Source of the DNA: an uncultured Pelagibacteraceae bacterium
Lineage (GTDB): Bacteria; Pseudomonadota; Alphaproteobacteria; Pelagibacterales; Pelagibacteraceae
NCBI GenBank assembly: GCA_902560075.1
Contig: CACEKE010000003.1
Span: 80,211 to 144,210, forward strand
Length of the DNA: 64,000 bases
Reading direction: 5' to 3'
Shown here piece after piece: positions 27,238 to 36,118 of the stretch (position 1 is the first letter of the stretch; each line of letters begins with the position of its first letter). Made by a program: the position numbers and the translations under genes. The notes under the pieces were generated by a model. It was given only the letters and a program-made list of their open reading frames with translations. It had not been told where the DNA came from and ran no database searches.

Positions 27238-28083
27238 ATGATATTAATTGATGGAAAAAAAGCTGCTGCCGAACTAAGAAATGAACTCAAAAAAGAGGTA
27301 GCAGAACTTAAATCTAAATATAATAAAGTTCCTGGACTGACTGTAATATTAATTGGTGATCTAACACCTAGTCAAATTTATGTTCGTAATAAAGAAAAAT
27401 CTGCAGTTGAAGTTGGTTTAAAATCAGATGTAATTAAATACCCAGATACAGTTGATGAAAAAACAGTTCTGGAAAAAATTACTGAGCTTAATAAAGACGA
27501 TACTGTATCAGGAATTTTAGTTCAACTACCTCTTCCTAAACACATAGATAAACAAAAAGTTATAGAAACAATTCATCCTAGTAAGGATGTGGATGGTTTT
27601 CATCCCATGAATGTAGGAAATTTATCATCTGGTTATGATAGTTCAGTTCCTTGTACACCGTTAGGGTGTTATTTGCTTATAAAAAAAATTGAGCCAAACC
27701 TAAATGGTAAGAAGGCCGTGATTGTTGGTCGATCTAATTTAAATGGAAAACCAATGACGCAACTACTACTAAAAGAAAATTGCACAGTAACTATCACTCA
27801 TTCAAAAACTACAGATTTAAAAGCCGAATGTCTTGAAGCAGATATAATTGTTGCTGCTGTGGGTATACCAGAGTTAGTCAAAGGAGATTGGGTAAAAAAA
27901 GGAGCAATTGTAATTGATGTTGGAATTAATAAAACAGATAAGGGTATAGTTGGTGATGTAGACTTTGATCAAGTTTCAAAAGTTGCAAGCGCTTTAACTC
28001 CTGTACCTGGCGGTGTTGGTCCAATGACAATTGCATGTTTATTAAAAAATACTGTTGAGTGCTTTAAAAGGTCACAAAAATAA
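27238..28083 (+). CDS. folD: Methylenetetrahydrofolate dehydrogenase / methenyltetrahydrofolate cyclohydrolase FolD
   Basis: Bifunctional NADP-dependent one-carbon enzyme. LTVILIGDLTPSQIYVRNKEKS contains the Tyr/Lys pair (written here as IYVRNKEKS), GILVQLPLPKHID, KDVDGFHP, PCTPLGC, VIVGRSNLNGKP (NADP site) and TPVPGGVGPMTIACLL are all diagnostic. It has 281 residues. It is last in the hemC-folD run and converges with the ybbP-like gene after an 8-base gap. Confidence 0.97.
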   Translation: MILIDGKKAAAELRNELKKEVAELKSKYNKVPGLTVILIGDLTPSQIYVRNKEKSAVEVGLKSDVIKYPDTVDEKTVLEKITELNKDDTVSGILVQLPLPKHIDKQKVIETIHPSKDVDGFHPMNVGNLSSGYDSSVPCTPLGCYLLIKKIEPNLNGKKAVIVGRSNLNGKPMTQLLLKENCTVTITHSKTTDLKAECLEADIIVAAVGIPELVKGDWVKKGAIVIDVGINKTDKGIVGDVDFDQVSKVASALTPVPGGVGPMTIACLLKNTVECFKRSQK

Positions 28084-28091
28084 AATAATAT

Positions 28092-30629
28092 TTATTGATT
28101 TCTTATAAGTGGATAAACCTTAGGACTTAAATATTTATAATTTGTGGACATTATTAAAATTAAAGTAATTGCCCCAATGCCTAAACCAATATTTATAATC
28201 AATTTTAAATTTAGTCCCCATGTTAGATTAAAAATATCTTCTATTACATAATAAGACCCAATAATTGCAAATATAATTGCTATTAGAATTATTGAGGAGA
28301 AGACTAATAAAAATTCAATAATAACAGAAATTATCACTTCTTTTCTTGAAAAACCTAATATTTTAAAAATTAAATTTTGAAACTCTTTAGTTTTTCCTTG
28401 AACAATTACAGCACTAGAAATTACAATTAAACCAATAATTATTGTGATTGAAGAAATTAATATTACTGCAACAAATACTTTATTTAATACATTTGTTACT
28501 TTTGATAAGTAATCTTTTATTTTAATTATCGATAAACTTGGTAACGCTTTTAATAATTTTGTCTCTTCAAATTTATTTTGATTTGAAAACTTAGCAGTAG
28601 CCAAATATTCATGAGGTATATTGCTTGCAAATTGTGGATTAAATAACATTGCAAAGTTTATTGACAGGTCACGGTAGTCAACAGCTCTAAAATTTTTGAC
28701 TTCACCCTCTATCTTTTTTCCATAAATGTTAAGAGTAAAAATATCTCCCAATTTTACATTAAAATCTCTGGCTACTTGAGCATCTAAAGATATTTGCAAT
28801 TTATTTGGCTGAGTCAAATCCCACCAAACACCCTCAGTTAGAGGATTATCCACTGGAATTTCATCAGCCCATGACGATCTTCTCTCACTTTCAATGACCC
28901 AATAGCTGTTATTTTGAGGTGATATATAAGTTTTCGGATCAATACCATTAATTTTCTCTAATGCATGAGAGACGATTGGAACGACCTCAATATTAGCGTT
29001 ATTATCCATTTGTTTAATTTTTCTTAAAAAAGTTTCACGTTCATTATTTTGTATACCAATGAAGAAAAAATCTGGGGCAATTTCGGGTATAGACTTAGAA
29101 ACTTCTCGTTTAAAATTTTCTCCCACCAATGCTAAAGTAAATAGTAATGTTACACCTAACCCTAATGACATAATTGTTATTGGGGTAATACCTTTAGATT
29201 GGGTAATATTTTTTATACTGACTTTAAAAGAAATATTAGGATGATTTTTAAATTTATTTAAAAATAATATTATTACTTTAGATAATAAAAAAAATATAAA
29301 CAAACAAATAAAAAAAGCACCAAAATATGCCAGACTAATAATAGGTTTGTCAGAGCCAAATATAAAAATCGAAATTAGTATTGATAAAAATATTAAGCTT
29401 ATAGCAGATGACTTTTTTGTATATTTAAATTTTAAACTTTGGAATACATTTCTAAATAAACTTGATGCTTTTACTTTTTCTATGGCATTTATTGTTGGTA
29501 TAGAAAAAATGGCAAGCACTAGTAGTCCTACCAAAAAAATTCTTGTAAAATTTAAAAATGAAAAGATAGGTTCGATATTTAGACCAAGATTTTCACTTAA
29601 ATAAAAACCGACAATAGGAACTAAAAAAAAACTAGATACATATGCACATATGCAAACAACAATAAGTAAAATAAATAATTGAACATAATAAATAGATTTA
29701 ATAATACTCGAACTAAATCCTAATGCTTTTTTGACAGCTATCGACATATTATTCTTGTTTACAAATGACAGCAAAGTATTTGAAATCCCAATACCTGCTA
29801 TTAGCATTGCGCTAATTGATACGAGAGACAAGAATTGGGAAAAGTTATTTATAACCCTTTTTAGCCCACTTGCTGAGTTTTCTGGGTATCTGATTTGAAC
29901 TTTATCATCTTTTTTAAAAATTTTAATTATATTGTCTCTTGTTGTTTTTATATTATCGTTTTGTTTAAATTTAACTTTATATTCGTAATTTAAAAAACTG
30001 CCTAGATTATTTAATTTTAAAAGATTTAAAGTTTGTTTTCCTGCAATAGCAAAATCTCCAAATGCCACAAAGCCACTAACATCTGGTACAGATTTTATAA
30101 TTCCTATGACAGTGAATATTTGATCCTGAATTTTTATTTTTTCATTTAAGTTTAAATTTAAACTATAAAAAATATTTTCATTTACTAATATTGTATTTTT
30201 TTCTTTGTGGATCCTAGATAAAGCTCCTTTAGGCTCATGACTAACATCTCCATATAATGGGTATTTGTTGTCAACAGTTTTAACTCTTACAAATAAAGTT
30301 TTATTTTTTTCATTTCTCGTGGTCGAAATCATTGTACTGAATTCAACCATTTCAGAAACAATTGCGAAGTCCTTAACTTTATTTATTAAATTTAAATCAC
30401 CTTGAAATCTGTTGTAATCTAACTCAAGATCCCCTCCTAGCAACTCCCTTGCATTATCTCTTAATTCCTTTTTCAAACTATCTTCGATAGTTAAAATTAC
30501 ACTAAGAATAAAAAGACTAATAAATAATGTTAGGACAATGCTTTTAATTTTAAAACAATTTCTACTTAAATCTTTTATTGAATATTTAAATATTAATTTT
30601 AAGTCTGAACTTTTAGGAAATTTTACCAT
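28092..30629 (-). CDS. YbbP-like ABC transporter permease (FtsX/MacB type)
   Basis: Large 845-residue permease. A helix near residue 35 is followed by a periplasmic domain, then helices at about 260-290, 310-340 and 355-380, a mid-block of helices at 400-450, a second periplasmic domain, and three C-terminal helices: the duplicated FtsX-like plan of YbbP. GGDLELDYNRFQGD and LGFSRKEVIISVIIEF are typical. Overlap of 17 bases with the ATPase gene upstream supports one complex. The ybbP-ybbA-tesA neighbourhood is the same as in E. coli. Substrate unknown. Confidence 0.87.
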   Translation of the reverse strand: MVKFPKSSDLKLIFKYSIKDLSRNCFKIKSIVLTLFISLFILSVILTIEDSLKKELRDNARELLGGDLELDYNRFQGDLNLINKVKDFAIVSEMVEFSTMISTTRNEKNKTLFVRVKTVDNKYPLYGDVSHEPKGALSRIHKEKNTILVNENIFYSLNLNLNEKIKIQDQIFTVIGIIKSVPDVSGFVAFGDFAIAGKQTLNLLKLNNLGSFLNYEYKVKFKQNDNIKTTRDNIIKIFKKDDKVQIRYPENSASGLKRVINNFSQFLSLVSISAMLIAGIGISNTLLSFVNKNNMSIAVKKALGFSSSIIKSIYYVQLFILLIVVCICAYVSSFFLVPIVGFYLSENLGLNIEPIFSFLNFTRIFLVGLLVLAIFSIPTINAIEKVKASSLFRNVFQSLKFKYTKKSSAISLIFLSILISIFIFGSDKPIISLAYFGAFFICLFIFFLLSKVIILFLNKFKNHPNISFKVSIKNITQSKGITPITIMSLGLGVTLLFTLALVGENFKREVSKSIPEIAPDFFFIGIQNNERETFLRKIKQMDNNANIEVVPIVSHALEKINGIDPKTYISPQNNSYWVIESERRSSWADEIPVDNPLTEGVWWDLTQPNKLQISLDAQVARDFNVKLGDIFTLNIYGKKIEGEVKNFRAVDYRDLSINFAMLFNPQFASNIPHEYLATAKFSNQNKFEETKLLKALPSLSIIKIKDYLSKVTNVLNKVFVAVILISSITIIIGLIVISSAVIVQGKTKEFQNLIFKILGFSRKEVIISVIIEFLLVFSSIILIAIIFAIIGSYYVIEDIFNLTWGLNLKLIINIGLGIGAITLILIMSTNYKYLSPKVYPLIRNQ

Positions 30630-31278
30630 CTATAATTTTGATTTTTCTTTTTGATTTATTTGCAAGTTTATGATCGTGTGTTACCATAATTAAAGATGAT
30701 CCTTCCTCTGCTACATAATTAAATAGTATTTTTGATATCATCAGAGAATTTTCACTATCTAAGTTGCCAGTAGGCTCGTCAGCTAAAATTAATTCTGGTT
30801 TCATAGCTATTGCCCTTGCAATGGCAACTCTTTGCTGTTCCCCCCCTGACAATTGACTTGGCAGGTTGTTAAATCTATTTTTTAATCCAAATCTGTATAA
30901 TAATTCTTTAGCTTGACTGTTAGGGTTTCTGAACTTATTTAATTCTAAAGTTAATGCTACATTTTCTAAAGCAGAATAATTAGGTATTAAATAAAAAGAT
31001 TGAAATACTATTCCTATATTTTTTCTTCTAATTTCTGAGATTTTATCCTCTGATAAATTCGTAAAATCATTATTATTAAAATATATTTTCCCAGAAGTGG
31101 CTTTTTCTAATCCACCTATAAGCATTATCAAACTTGTCTTTCCTGATCCGCTCTCCCCTACAATTGATATAGTTTCTTTTTTTTTAACAGTTAGGTTAAT
31201 ATTGTTTAAAACTTTTAAATTCTTTTTATCATTTTGATATTTAAGGTTAACATTTTGTAATTTAAGAAGTGTAGTCAT
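30613..31278 (-). CDS. YbbA-like ABC transporter ATPase (LolD family)
   Basis: ATP-binding subunit for the adjacent permease. Walker [13 protein letters not shown]-loop [12 protein letters not shown], signature [16 protein letters not shown], Walker [14 protein letters not shown] and the H-loop MVTHDH are complete. I chose the ATG at 31278 ([10 protein letters not shown]); the frame extends 16 codons further but that would run through tesA. The start codon shares the CATG at 31276-31279 with the divergent tesA start. Confidence 0.94.
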   Translation of the reverse strand: MTTLLKLQNVNLKYQNDKKNLKVLNNINLTVKKKETISIVGESGSGKTSLIMLIGGLEKATSGKIYFNNNDFTNLSEDKISEIRRKNIGIVFQSFYLIPNYSALENVALTLELNKFRNPNSQAKELLYRFGLKNRFNNLPSQLSGGEQQRVAIARAIAMKPELILADEPTGNLDSENSLMISKILFNYVAEEGSSLIMVTHDHKLANKSKRKIKIIDGKIS

Positions 31279-31885
31279 GAATAAAATATTTTTTATTAAA
31301 ATAATATTGCTCTGTCTAGTAAGCATAAAAGTCTATGCAAAAGAAAAAATCTTACTTTTTGGGGATAGTATAATGGCTGGATATGGCCTACCAGCCGAAT
31401 ATCATTTATCAACCGTTTTAGAAAATGATTTAACTTCTGAAGGTTATAATTTTGAAGTTATTAATGGCAGTGTATCTGGTAGTACTTCAGCAAATGGATT
31501 GAACCGTGCAGAATGGAGTTTATCTGATTCTGATATAAGTTTAATAATACTATGCCTTGGAGCAAATGATATGCTTAGAGGAATAAATCCAGATGAGACA
31601 AGAACAAACTTAGAAAAAATAATACAAATTGCCAATAAAAAAAAAATTAAAATCATTTTAGCAGGAATGTTAGCTCCAAATTCACATGGTAAAATCTATA
31701 AAAAAAAATTTGACAATGTTTATCCTCATTTATCAGAAAAATATAATTTACCATTAATACCTTTCTTATTAAAAGACGTAGCATTGAAACCTGATTTAAA
31801 TTTAAATGATGGGATTCATCCAAATAAAAAAGGTACGATAATTATAAGCAACACAATAAAAAATAAAATTTTAGAAAACATATAA
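31277..31885 (+). CDS. tesA: TesA-like GDSL esterase / lysophospholipase
   Basis: Periplasmic SGNH hydrolase acting on acyl esters or thioesters. A signal peptide covers residues 1-21 (ends KVYA). Block I LLFGDSIMAGYGLP holds Ser31, block II is NGSVSGSTSANGL, block III LCLGANDMLRG, and NDGIHPNKKG holds Asp178 and His181. With 202 residues it matches TesA. It is divergent from the ybbA-like gene with overlapping start codons, which leaves no intergenic promoter space. Confidence 0.93.
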   Translation: MNKIFFIKIILLCLVSIKVYAKEKILLFGDSIMAGYGLPAEYHLSTVLENDLTSEGYNFEVINGSVSGSTSANGLNRAEWSLSDSDISLIILCLGANDMLRGINPDETRTNLEKIIQIANKKKIKIILAGMLAPNSHGKIYKKKFDNVYPHLSEKYNLPLIPFLLKDVALKPDLNLNDGIHPNKKGTIIISNTIKNKILENI

Positions 31886-31901
31886 ATATTAATTTAAAAA
31901 T

Positions 31902-32894
31902 ATGATAAAAAAATATCACCATTTAAAAGATGGAAGCTTCAGAAATCCAGAGGGATCTCCAGTAAGAGATATGAAGTTCAATTGGAGTTACAGAATATTT
32001 AATCAAGAAAAAAAAAAATTAGATATGAACATTCCTAATGAACACGTAATTTCCAAGGATACGGTGATTAAATCACTTAAAGAAAATGAAAACAGTGATT
32101 ACATTTTTTGGATTGGCCATGCTACTTTTTTAATCAAATTGGGAAATACAACCATTATAACTGATCCAGTTTTTGAGAAAAATATGGGACCTTTAATTTT
32201 TGGTCCTAAAAGATACGTAGATCCAGCTATTGAATTAGATGAATTACCTAAAATTGATTTGTTTCTTTTGACACACAACCATTATGATCATCTTAGTACT
32301 AGAACTATACAAAGATTCCCTTACAAGAAAGCTAAAGTTGCTACTGCTTTACAGCTCGGAAAATATTTTACTAAAAATGGATTTAACGATGTGACTGAAT
32401 TGGATTGGTATGACCAAATAAAAGTTAATGATTTAAAAATAACATTTGTGCCTGCAGTTCATTGGTCAAAAAGAAGTCTTTGGGACACTAATAAAACTTT
32501 ATGGGGTAGTTTTTTAATTGAGTATAATGGAAAAAAATTTTTCTTCGCATGTGATACTGGTTATGGTGGAATTTATAAAGATCTAGGTAAAAAATACGGT
32601 CCTATTGATCTAACCTTTATCAATATCGGAGCTTATAATTTTTATCCAATGGCGCCAAAAAAAGACAAATCTATTTATCATACAAATCCAGAAGAAGCTC
32701 TTAATATTGGACAAGATTTAAAAAGTAAAAAAGTTTTAGGAATGCACTGGGGTACAGTAGTACTCTCGTTAGAGCCTATTATGGAGCCAGGCGTGAGATT
32801 TAAAAATTCTTCAAATCAATATGGATATCATCCTGATGATGCGATAACATTTAAGATTGGTCAGTTAGAGACTTTAGATAATATCTTAAGCTAA
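31902..32894 (+). CDS. MBL-fold metallo-hydrolase (NAPE-PLD/RomA-like)
   Basis: Zinc-dependent hydrolase of the metallo-beta-lactamase fold. The metal motif THNHYDHLS gives His125, His127, Asp129 and His130; FWIGHATFLIKLGNTTIITDPVF is shown by WIGHATFLIKLGN and ITDPVF; further ligands lie in FVPAVHWSKR, FACDTGYGG and LGMHWGT. The family resembles N-acyl-phosphatidylethanolamine phospholipase D and outer-membrane-linked RomA proteins. Its place after tesA hints at a lipid-related substrate, which is inference. It overlaps the convergent SDR gene by nine bases. Confidence 0.9.
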   Translation: MIKKYHHLKDGSFRNPEGSPVRDMKFNWSYRIFNQEKKKLDMNIPNEHVISKDTVIKSLKENENSDYIFWIGHATFLIKLGNTTIITDPVFEKNMGPLIFGPKRYVDPAIELDELPKIDLFLLTHNHYDHLSTRTIQRFPYKKAKVATALQLGKYFTKNGFNDVTELDWYDQIKVNDLKITFVPAVHWSKRSLWDTNKTLWGSFLIEYNGKKFFFACDTGYGGIYKDLGKKYGPIDLTFINIGAYNFYPMAPKKDKSIYHTNPEEALNIGQDLKSKKVLGMHWGTVVLSLEPIMEPGVRFKNSSNQYGYHPDDAITFKIGQLETLDNILS

Positions 32895-33596
32895 TCTTGA
32901 TCGGCCACCATCTACTGCAATTACTTGACCAGTAATCCATGAACTATCTTCAGAAATTAAGAATTTAGCAAGTGAAGCAGAGTCTTGCCCTTCACCAATC
33001 CTTTTTAAAGGATGTGCTTTTGCTATTCCATCTGCGATTGCAGAATTTTTTAACATCGGTTGAGCAATTTTAGATTTTGTTAAACTTGGAGCAATACAAT
33101 TTACCCTTATATTTGGAGCAAACTCTGCTGCTAGACTAATTGCAAGCCCTTCAACAGCTGCTTTTGCTGATGCTATAATAGAATGGTTTGTAAAACCTCG
33201 ATGAACAGCCGCAGTGGAAAAAAGAACTATTGATCCTTTATTCTTTCTAAGACTATCTTGAAAACCTTTTATAGCCTCAACTGCAGAATAAAGATTTAGT
33301 TTCATGCATTTATTGAAGTCTTCTTCTTTTGTCATTCTAACAGGTTTTAAATCTATAGATCCTATGCAATAAGCAATTCCTTTTGCCTCTGGTACATCGG
33401 ACTTAACCTTCTCCATAAATCCATCCTGCAGAACATCAGCTACAGTAAAAGTACAACCCAATTTTTCTGCGATCGGTTTAACCTCATCTTCATTTCTAGC
33501 AACTAAATGAATTTCAGCTTTATCATTTGCAAGCTTCTCTGCAAGACTAGAGCCGATAGAACCTGTCGCACCAAAAATAATATATTTTCCTGACAT
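32886..33596 (-). CDS. SDR family protein lacking the catalytic tyrosine
   Basis: Short-chain dehydrogenase/reductase fold of 236 residues. The cofactor loop IIFGATGSIGSSLAEKL, AYCIGSIDLKPV, FSTAAVHRGF with Ser127, and APNIRVNCIAPSLTKS with C-terminal ITGQVIAVDGG are standard. At the YxxxK motif the sequence reads IASAK (Ile141, Lys145), so the usual proton-donor tyrosine is absent. It may be catalytically altered or use another residue. It diverges from the photolyase-related gene across only 27 bases. Confidence 0.85.
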   Translation of the reverse strand: MSGKYIIFGATGSIGSSLAEKLANDKAEIHLVARNEDEVKPIAEKLGCTFTVADVLQDGFMEKVKSDVPEAKGIAYCIGSIDLKPVRMTKEEDFNKCMKLNLYSAVEAIKGFQDSLRKNKGSIVLFSTAAVHRGFTNHSIIASAKAAVEGLAISLAAEFAPNIRVNCIAPSLTKSKIAQPMLKNSAIADGIAKAHPLKRIGEGQDSASLAKFLISEDSSWITGQVIAVDGGRSRLA

Positions 33597-33617
33597 AAAT
33601 TTTTTTTTAGTTATATT
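33590..33617 (+). promoter_or_regulatory. Predicted sigma-70 promoter of the photolyase operon
   Basis: CTGACA at 33590-33595, a 16-base AT-rich spacer and TATATT at 33612-33617, each one mismatch from consensus. The ATG follows six bases after the -10, so the mRNA would be leaderless. The -35 hexamer overlaps the start codon of the divergent SDR gene (33594-33596). Confidence 0.55.
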
Positions 33618-33623
33618 AACATT

Positions 33624-35120
33624 ATGAAGTTATTTTTTATACTTGGAAATCAATTATTTCCACCAAAATACCTAGATCGCTACAAAAATGATCACCTATT
33701 TTTCATGGCAGAGGATCTAGAGCTTTGCACGTACGAGAAGCACCATAAGCTTAAAATATTACTATTTTTATCCTCTATGAGATCCCATTCAGATGAATTA
33801 AAAAAAAATAAACTTAAAATAGAATATTCAGATATCGAGAATAAAGAGTTCGGTAAAAGTTATACAGAAAAATTAAAAAAAATTATTAAATCAAAAAAAA
33901 TAAACGAGGTAACAAGTTTTGAAGTTGAGGATAAATTTTTTGAAATCAAACTAACTAAATTTTTTAACAGTATAAACGTTAAATGGAATGTTATTAAAAC
34001 ACCAATGTTTCTTAATTCTCGTCAAGAGTTTGATGCATATTTAAATAAAAATAAAAAACCATTTATGGCAACATTTTATAAAGAAACTAGAAAAAAAATG
34101 AATATTCTAATGGCAAAAGATGGAACACCAGTGGGTGGTAAATGGAGTTTCGATGAGGACAACAGAAATAAATTACCCAAAAATATTTCTATACCTAAAT
34201 TTCCGAAAATTAATGAGACCAAACATACTGTAGCTTTAAAAAAAATAGTTGAAAAAAAATTTCCAAAACATCCAGGTAGTGTAGATAATTTTTGGTTAGC
34301 TACGACTCATAAAGATGTTGTTAAGCTATTAGATTTTTTTATTAAGGAAAAGTCTAATTTGTTTGGAGATTATGAGGATGCGGTTGATCAAAAAGATAAT
34401 ATATTATTTCATAGCGCACTAAGTCCATATATTAATCTTGGTTTAATTACTCCGGAATTTGTTATTGATAGAATTTTAACCCATCACAAGAAAAATAAAA
34501 TAAGACTAAACTCATTAGAAGGATACATAAGACAAGTAATTGGTTGGAGAGAATTCATGAGGGGAATTTATAGGGGTTATAATAAAGAGATGGAAACACG
34601 AAATTTCTTTAAACAAAATAGAAAAATGAAAAGTTCGTGGTATGAAGGTAATACAGGTTTACCACCATTAGACTATGCAATTAAAAATGCTCTAACACAC
34701 GGATGGTCACACCACATTGAGAGATTAATGATATTAGCTAACATTATGAACCTTTGTGAAATCAAACCTATCTATGTTTATAAATGGTTTATGGAAATGT
34801 TTGTAGATTCATCTGACTGGGTAATGGTTCCCAATGTTTATGGTATGGGATTATTTAGTGATGGTGGAATTTTTGCAACTAAACCCTATATATGTGGATC
34901 AAGTTATTTTATGAAAATGATGGATTTTAAAAAAGGTGAGTGGTGTAATATTATGGATGGTCTTTATTGGAGGTTTATAAATAGAAACAGATCCTTCTTC
35001 TTGAAAAATCCTAGATTATCGATGATGGTTCGTATCTTAGATAAAATGAAACAAGACAGAAAAAAACTAATTTTTTCTGCAGCTGACAAATTTATTAAGG
35101 AGAATACTAATGTCAGTTAA
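33624..35120 (+). CDS. Cryptochrome/photolyase-related protein (PhrB-like family, Fe-S ligands apparently lost)
   Basis: FAD-dependent photolyase or cryptochrome of the bacterial PhrB-like branch (COG3046 type), 498 residues. FFILGNQLFP and HKLKILLFLSSMRSH form the antenna domain; SALSPYINLGLITPEFVI, EGYIRQVIGWREFMRGIY, WSHHIERLMILANIMN (His363-His364) and DWVMVPNVYGMGLFSDGG form the FAD domain. The family normally binds a 4Fe-4S cluster through four cysteines. Here only Cys424 and Cys441 occur in the C-terminal region, the CxxC loop is deleted (MMDFKKGEWC) and TGLPPLD replaces the first cysteine site. First gene of a coupled operon. Confidence 0.88.
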   Translation: MKLFFILGNQLFPPKYLDRYKNDHLFFMAEDLELCTYEKHHKLKILLFLSSMRSHSDELKKNKLKIEYSDIENKEFGKSYTEKLKKIIKSKKINEVTSFEVEDKFFEIKLTKFFNSINVKWNVIKTPMFLNSRQEFDAYLNKNKKPFMATFYKETRKKMNILMAKDGTPVGGKWSFDEDNRNKLPKNISIPKFPKINETKHTVALKKIVEKKFPKHPGSVDNFWLATTHKDVVKLLDFFIKEKSNLFGDYEDAVDQKDNILFHSALSPYINLGLITPEFVIDRILTHHKKNKIRLNSLEGYIRQVIGWREFMRGIYRGYNKEMETRNFFKQNRKMKSSWYEGNTGLPPLDYAIKNALTHGWSHHIERLMILANIMNLCEIKPIYVYKWFMEMFVDSSDWVMVPNVYGMGLFSDGGIFATKPYICGSSYFMKMMDFKKGEWCNIMDGLYWRFINRNRSFFLKNPRLSMMVRILDKMKQDRKKLIFSAADKFIKENTNVS

Positions 35121-35460
35121 AGTTTTTTTTAATAACTCATGTAAGATTTGTAAAATGGAAATTGATCACTACAAAAAATATTCAGATAATTCATTAGATT
35201 GGGTAGACATAACAAATAATGATGAGGCGATTTCATTGACATCAAAAACGCAAGCTGAGCTTTTAAGAAGACTACACGTTATCCATGATGGAAAAGTAAT
35301 TGGTGGGGCAAAAGCATTTTTAATTATTTGGTCGAGTATTCCGAAATACAATTTTTTATATAAAATCTTAAGTAAAAAACCACTATTCATATTATTTCAT
35401 TATGCATATGAGATTGCTGCCTATTTTTTATTTTTAAAAAATAAACATCAATTAAAATGA
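35110..35460 (+). CDS. DCC-family (DUF393) thiol-disulfide oxidoreductase-like protein
   Basis: A 116-residue protein with a thioredoxin-like active site NNSCKICKME (Cys11, Cys14) and the family's GKVIGGAKAFLIIWSSIP block, followed by a hydrophobic C-terminal helix. The canonical family motif is DGxCPxC; here Asp and Pro are changed but both cysteines remain. It overlaps the photolyase-related gene by 11 bases and the next small gene by four (ATGA). DCC genes are often found near photolyases as I recall. Redox partner unknown. Confidence 0.82.
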   Translation: MSVKVFFNNSCKICKMEIDHYKKYSDNSLDWVDITNNDEAISLTSKTQAELLRRLHVIHDGKVIGGAKAFLIIWSSIPKYNFLYKILSKKPLFILFHYAYEIAAYFLFLKNKHQLK

Positions 35461-35588
35461 AAAAATCTAACTTACCTTCTAAATTATGCGTCGTTTGTAA
35501 AAGACCTTTTAATTGGAGAAAAAAATGGAAACTTAACTGGGATAAAGTCAAATATTGTTCAAAAAGATGCTCTAGTAAAAGAATATGA
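35457..35588 (+). CDS. DUF2256 zinc-ribbon miniprotein
   Basis: A 43-residue protein with two CxxC-type knuckles: CVVC (Cys11, Cys14) and CSKRC (Cys34, Cys38), around RPFNWRKKWKLNWDKVKYC, which matches the DUF2256 family. It probably binds one zinc ion. Both ends overlap neighbours in ATGA junctions, with the DCC gene upstream and the 35585 gene downstream, so translation of the four is coupled. Members of this family often lie next to or are fused to photolyase-related proteins as I recall. Function unknown. Confidence 0.88.
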   Translation: MKKSNLPSKLCVVCKRPFNWRKKWKLNWDKVKYCSKRCSSKRI

Positions 35589-36118
35589 ATTTAGAAAAAT
35601 ACAAATGGAAAAGTAGAATATTATTTGTTTCGACACCGAATTATAAGGAAAAAAAATATTTAAATTTAAAAAAAATCTATCAAGATAGGATTAAAGAATT
35701 TCACAAGAGACATATAAAATTAATTTGTAAAACAAATAAAAAAAGTAACTTTTCAATTAATCTGATAGGGTTTGATGGAAAGTCAAAAAAAAAATTAGAT
35801 AAACTAGATTATAAATTAGTCTTTAAGACTGTAGATAAAATGCCATTAAGTAGAAAAATTAAACCTTTAAATTTATCTTTATTTTCAGATTATAATCCCA
35901 AAACAACTACTCAAGGCCTAGGTTTTAAAAATAAAGAAAAAGCCTTATACACAATCGATACTATAAAAAATAGATCAACAAAATATCAGGTAAACGTTAT
36001 TGCAACTATGCTAGGAAGGGCAAAAAATCACCCAAATAAAACTAGGGATATGAATGATGCCATAAAATTATTTAGTGAGTGGATGAAACAATATAAAAGA
36101 AAAAAAAATGCAATTTAA
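35585..36118 (+). CDS. Two-domain hypothetical: DUF4174-like plus helical domain
   Basis: A 177-residue basic protein. The N-terminal half looks like DUF4174: KWKSRILFVSTPNYKEKKY, FHKRHIKLIC and NLIGFDGKSKKKL. No signal peptide is present, although DUF4174 proteins are often exported. The C-terminal half, from about residue 90, has SDYNPKTTTQGLGFKNKEKA, LYTIDTIKNRSTKYQVNVI and GRAKNHPNKTRDMNDA, which looks like a small helical domain of a kind I cannot name. It is coupled by ATGA to the zinc-ribbon gene and overlaps the next gene by 11 bases. Confidence 0.65.
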   Translation: MNLEKYKWKSRILFVSTPNYKEKKYLNLKKIYQDRIKEFHKRHIKLICKTNKKSNFSINLIGFDGKSKKKLDKLDYKLVFKTVDKMPLSRKIKPLNLSLFSDYNPKTTTQGLGFKNKEKALYTIDTIKNRSTKYQVNVIATMLGRAKNHPNKTRDMNDAIKLFSEWMKQYKRKKNAI

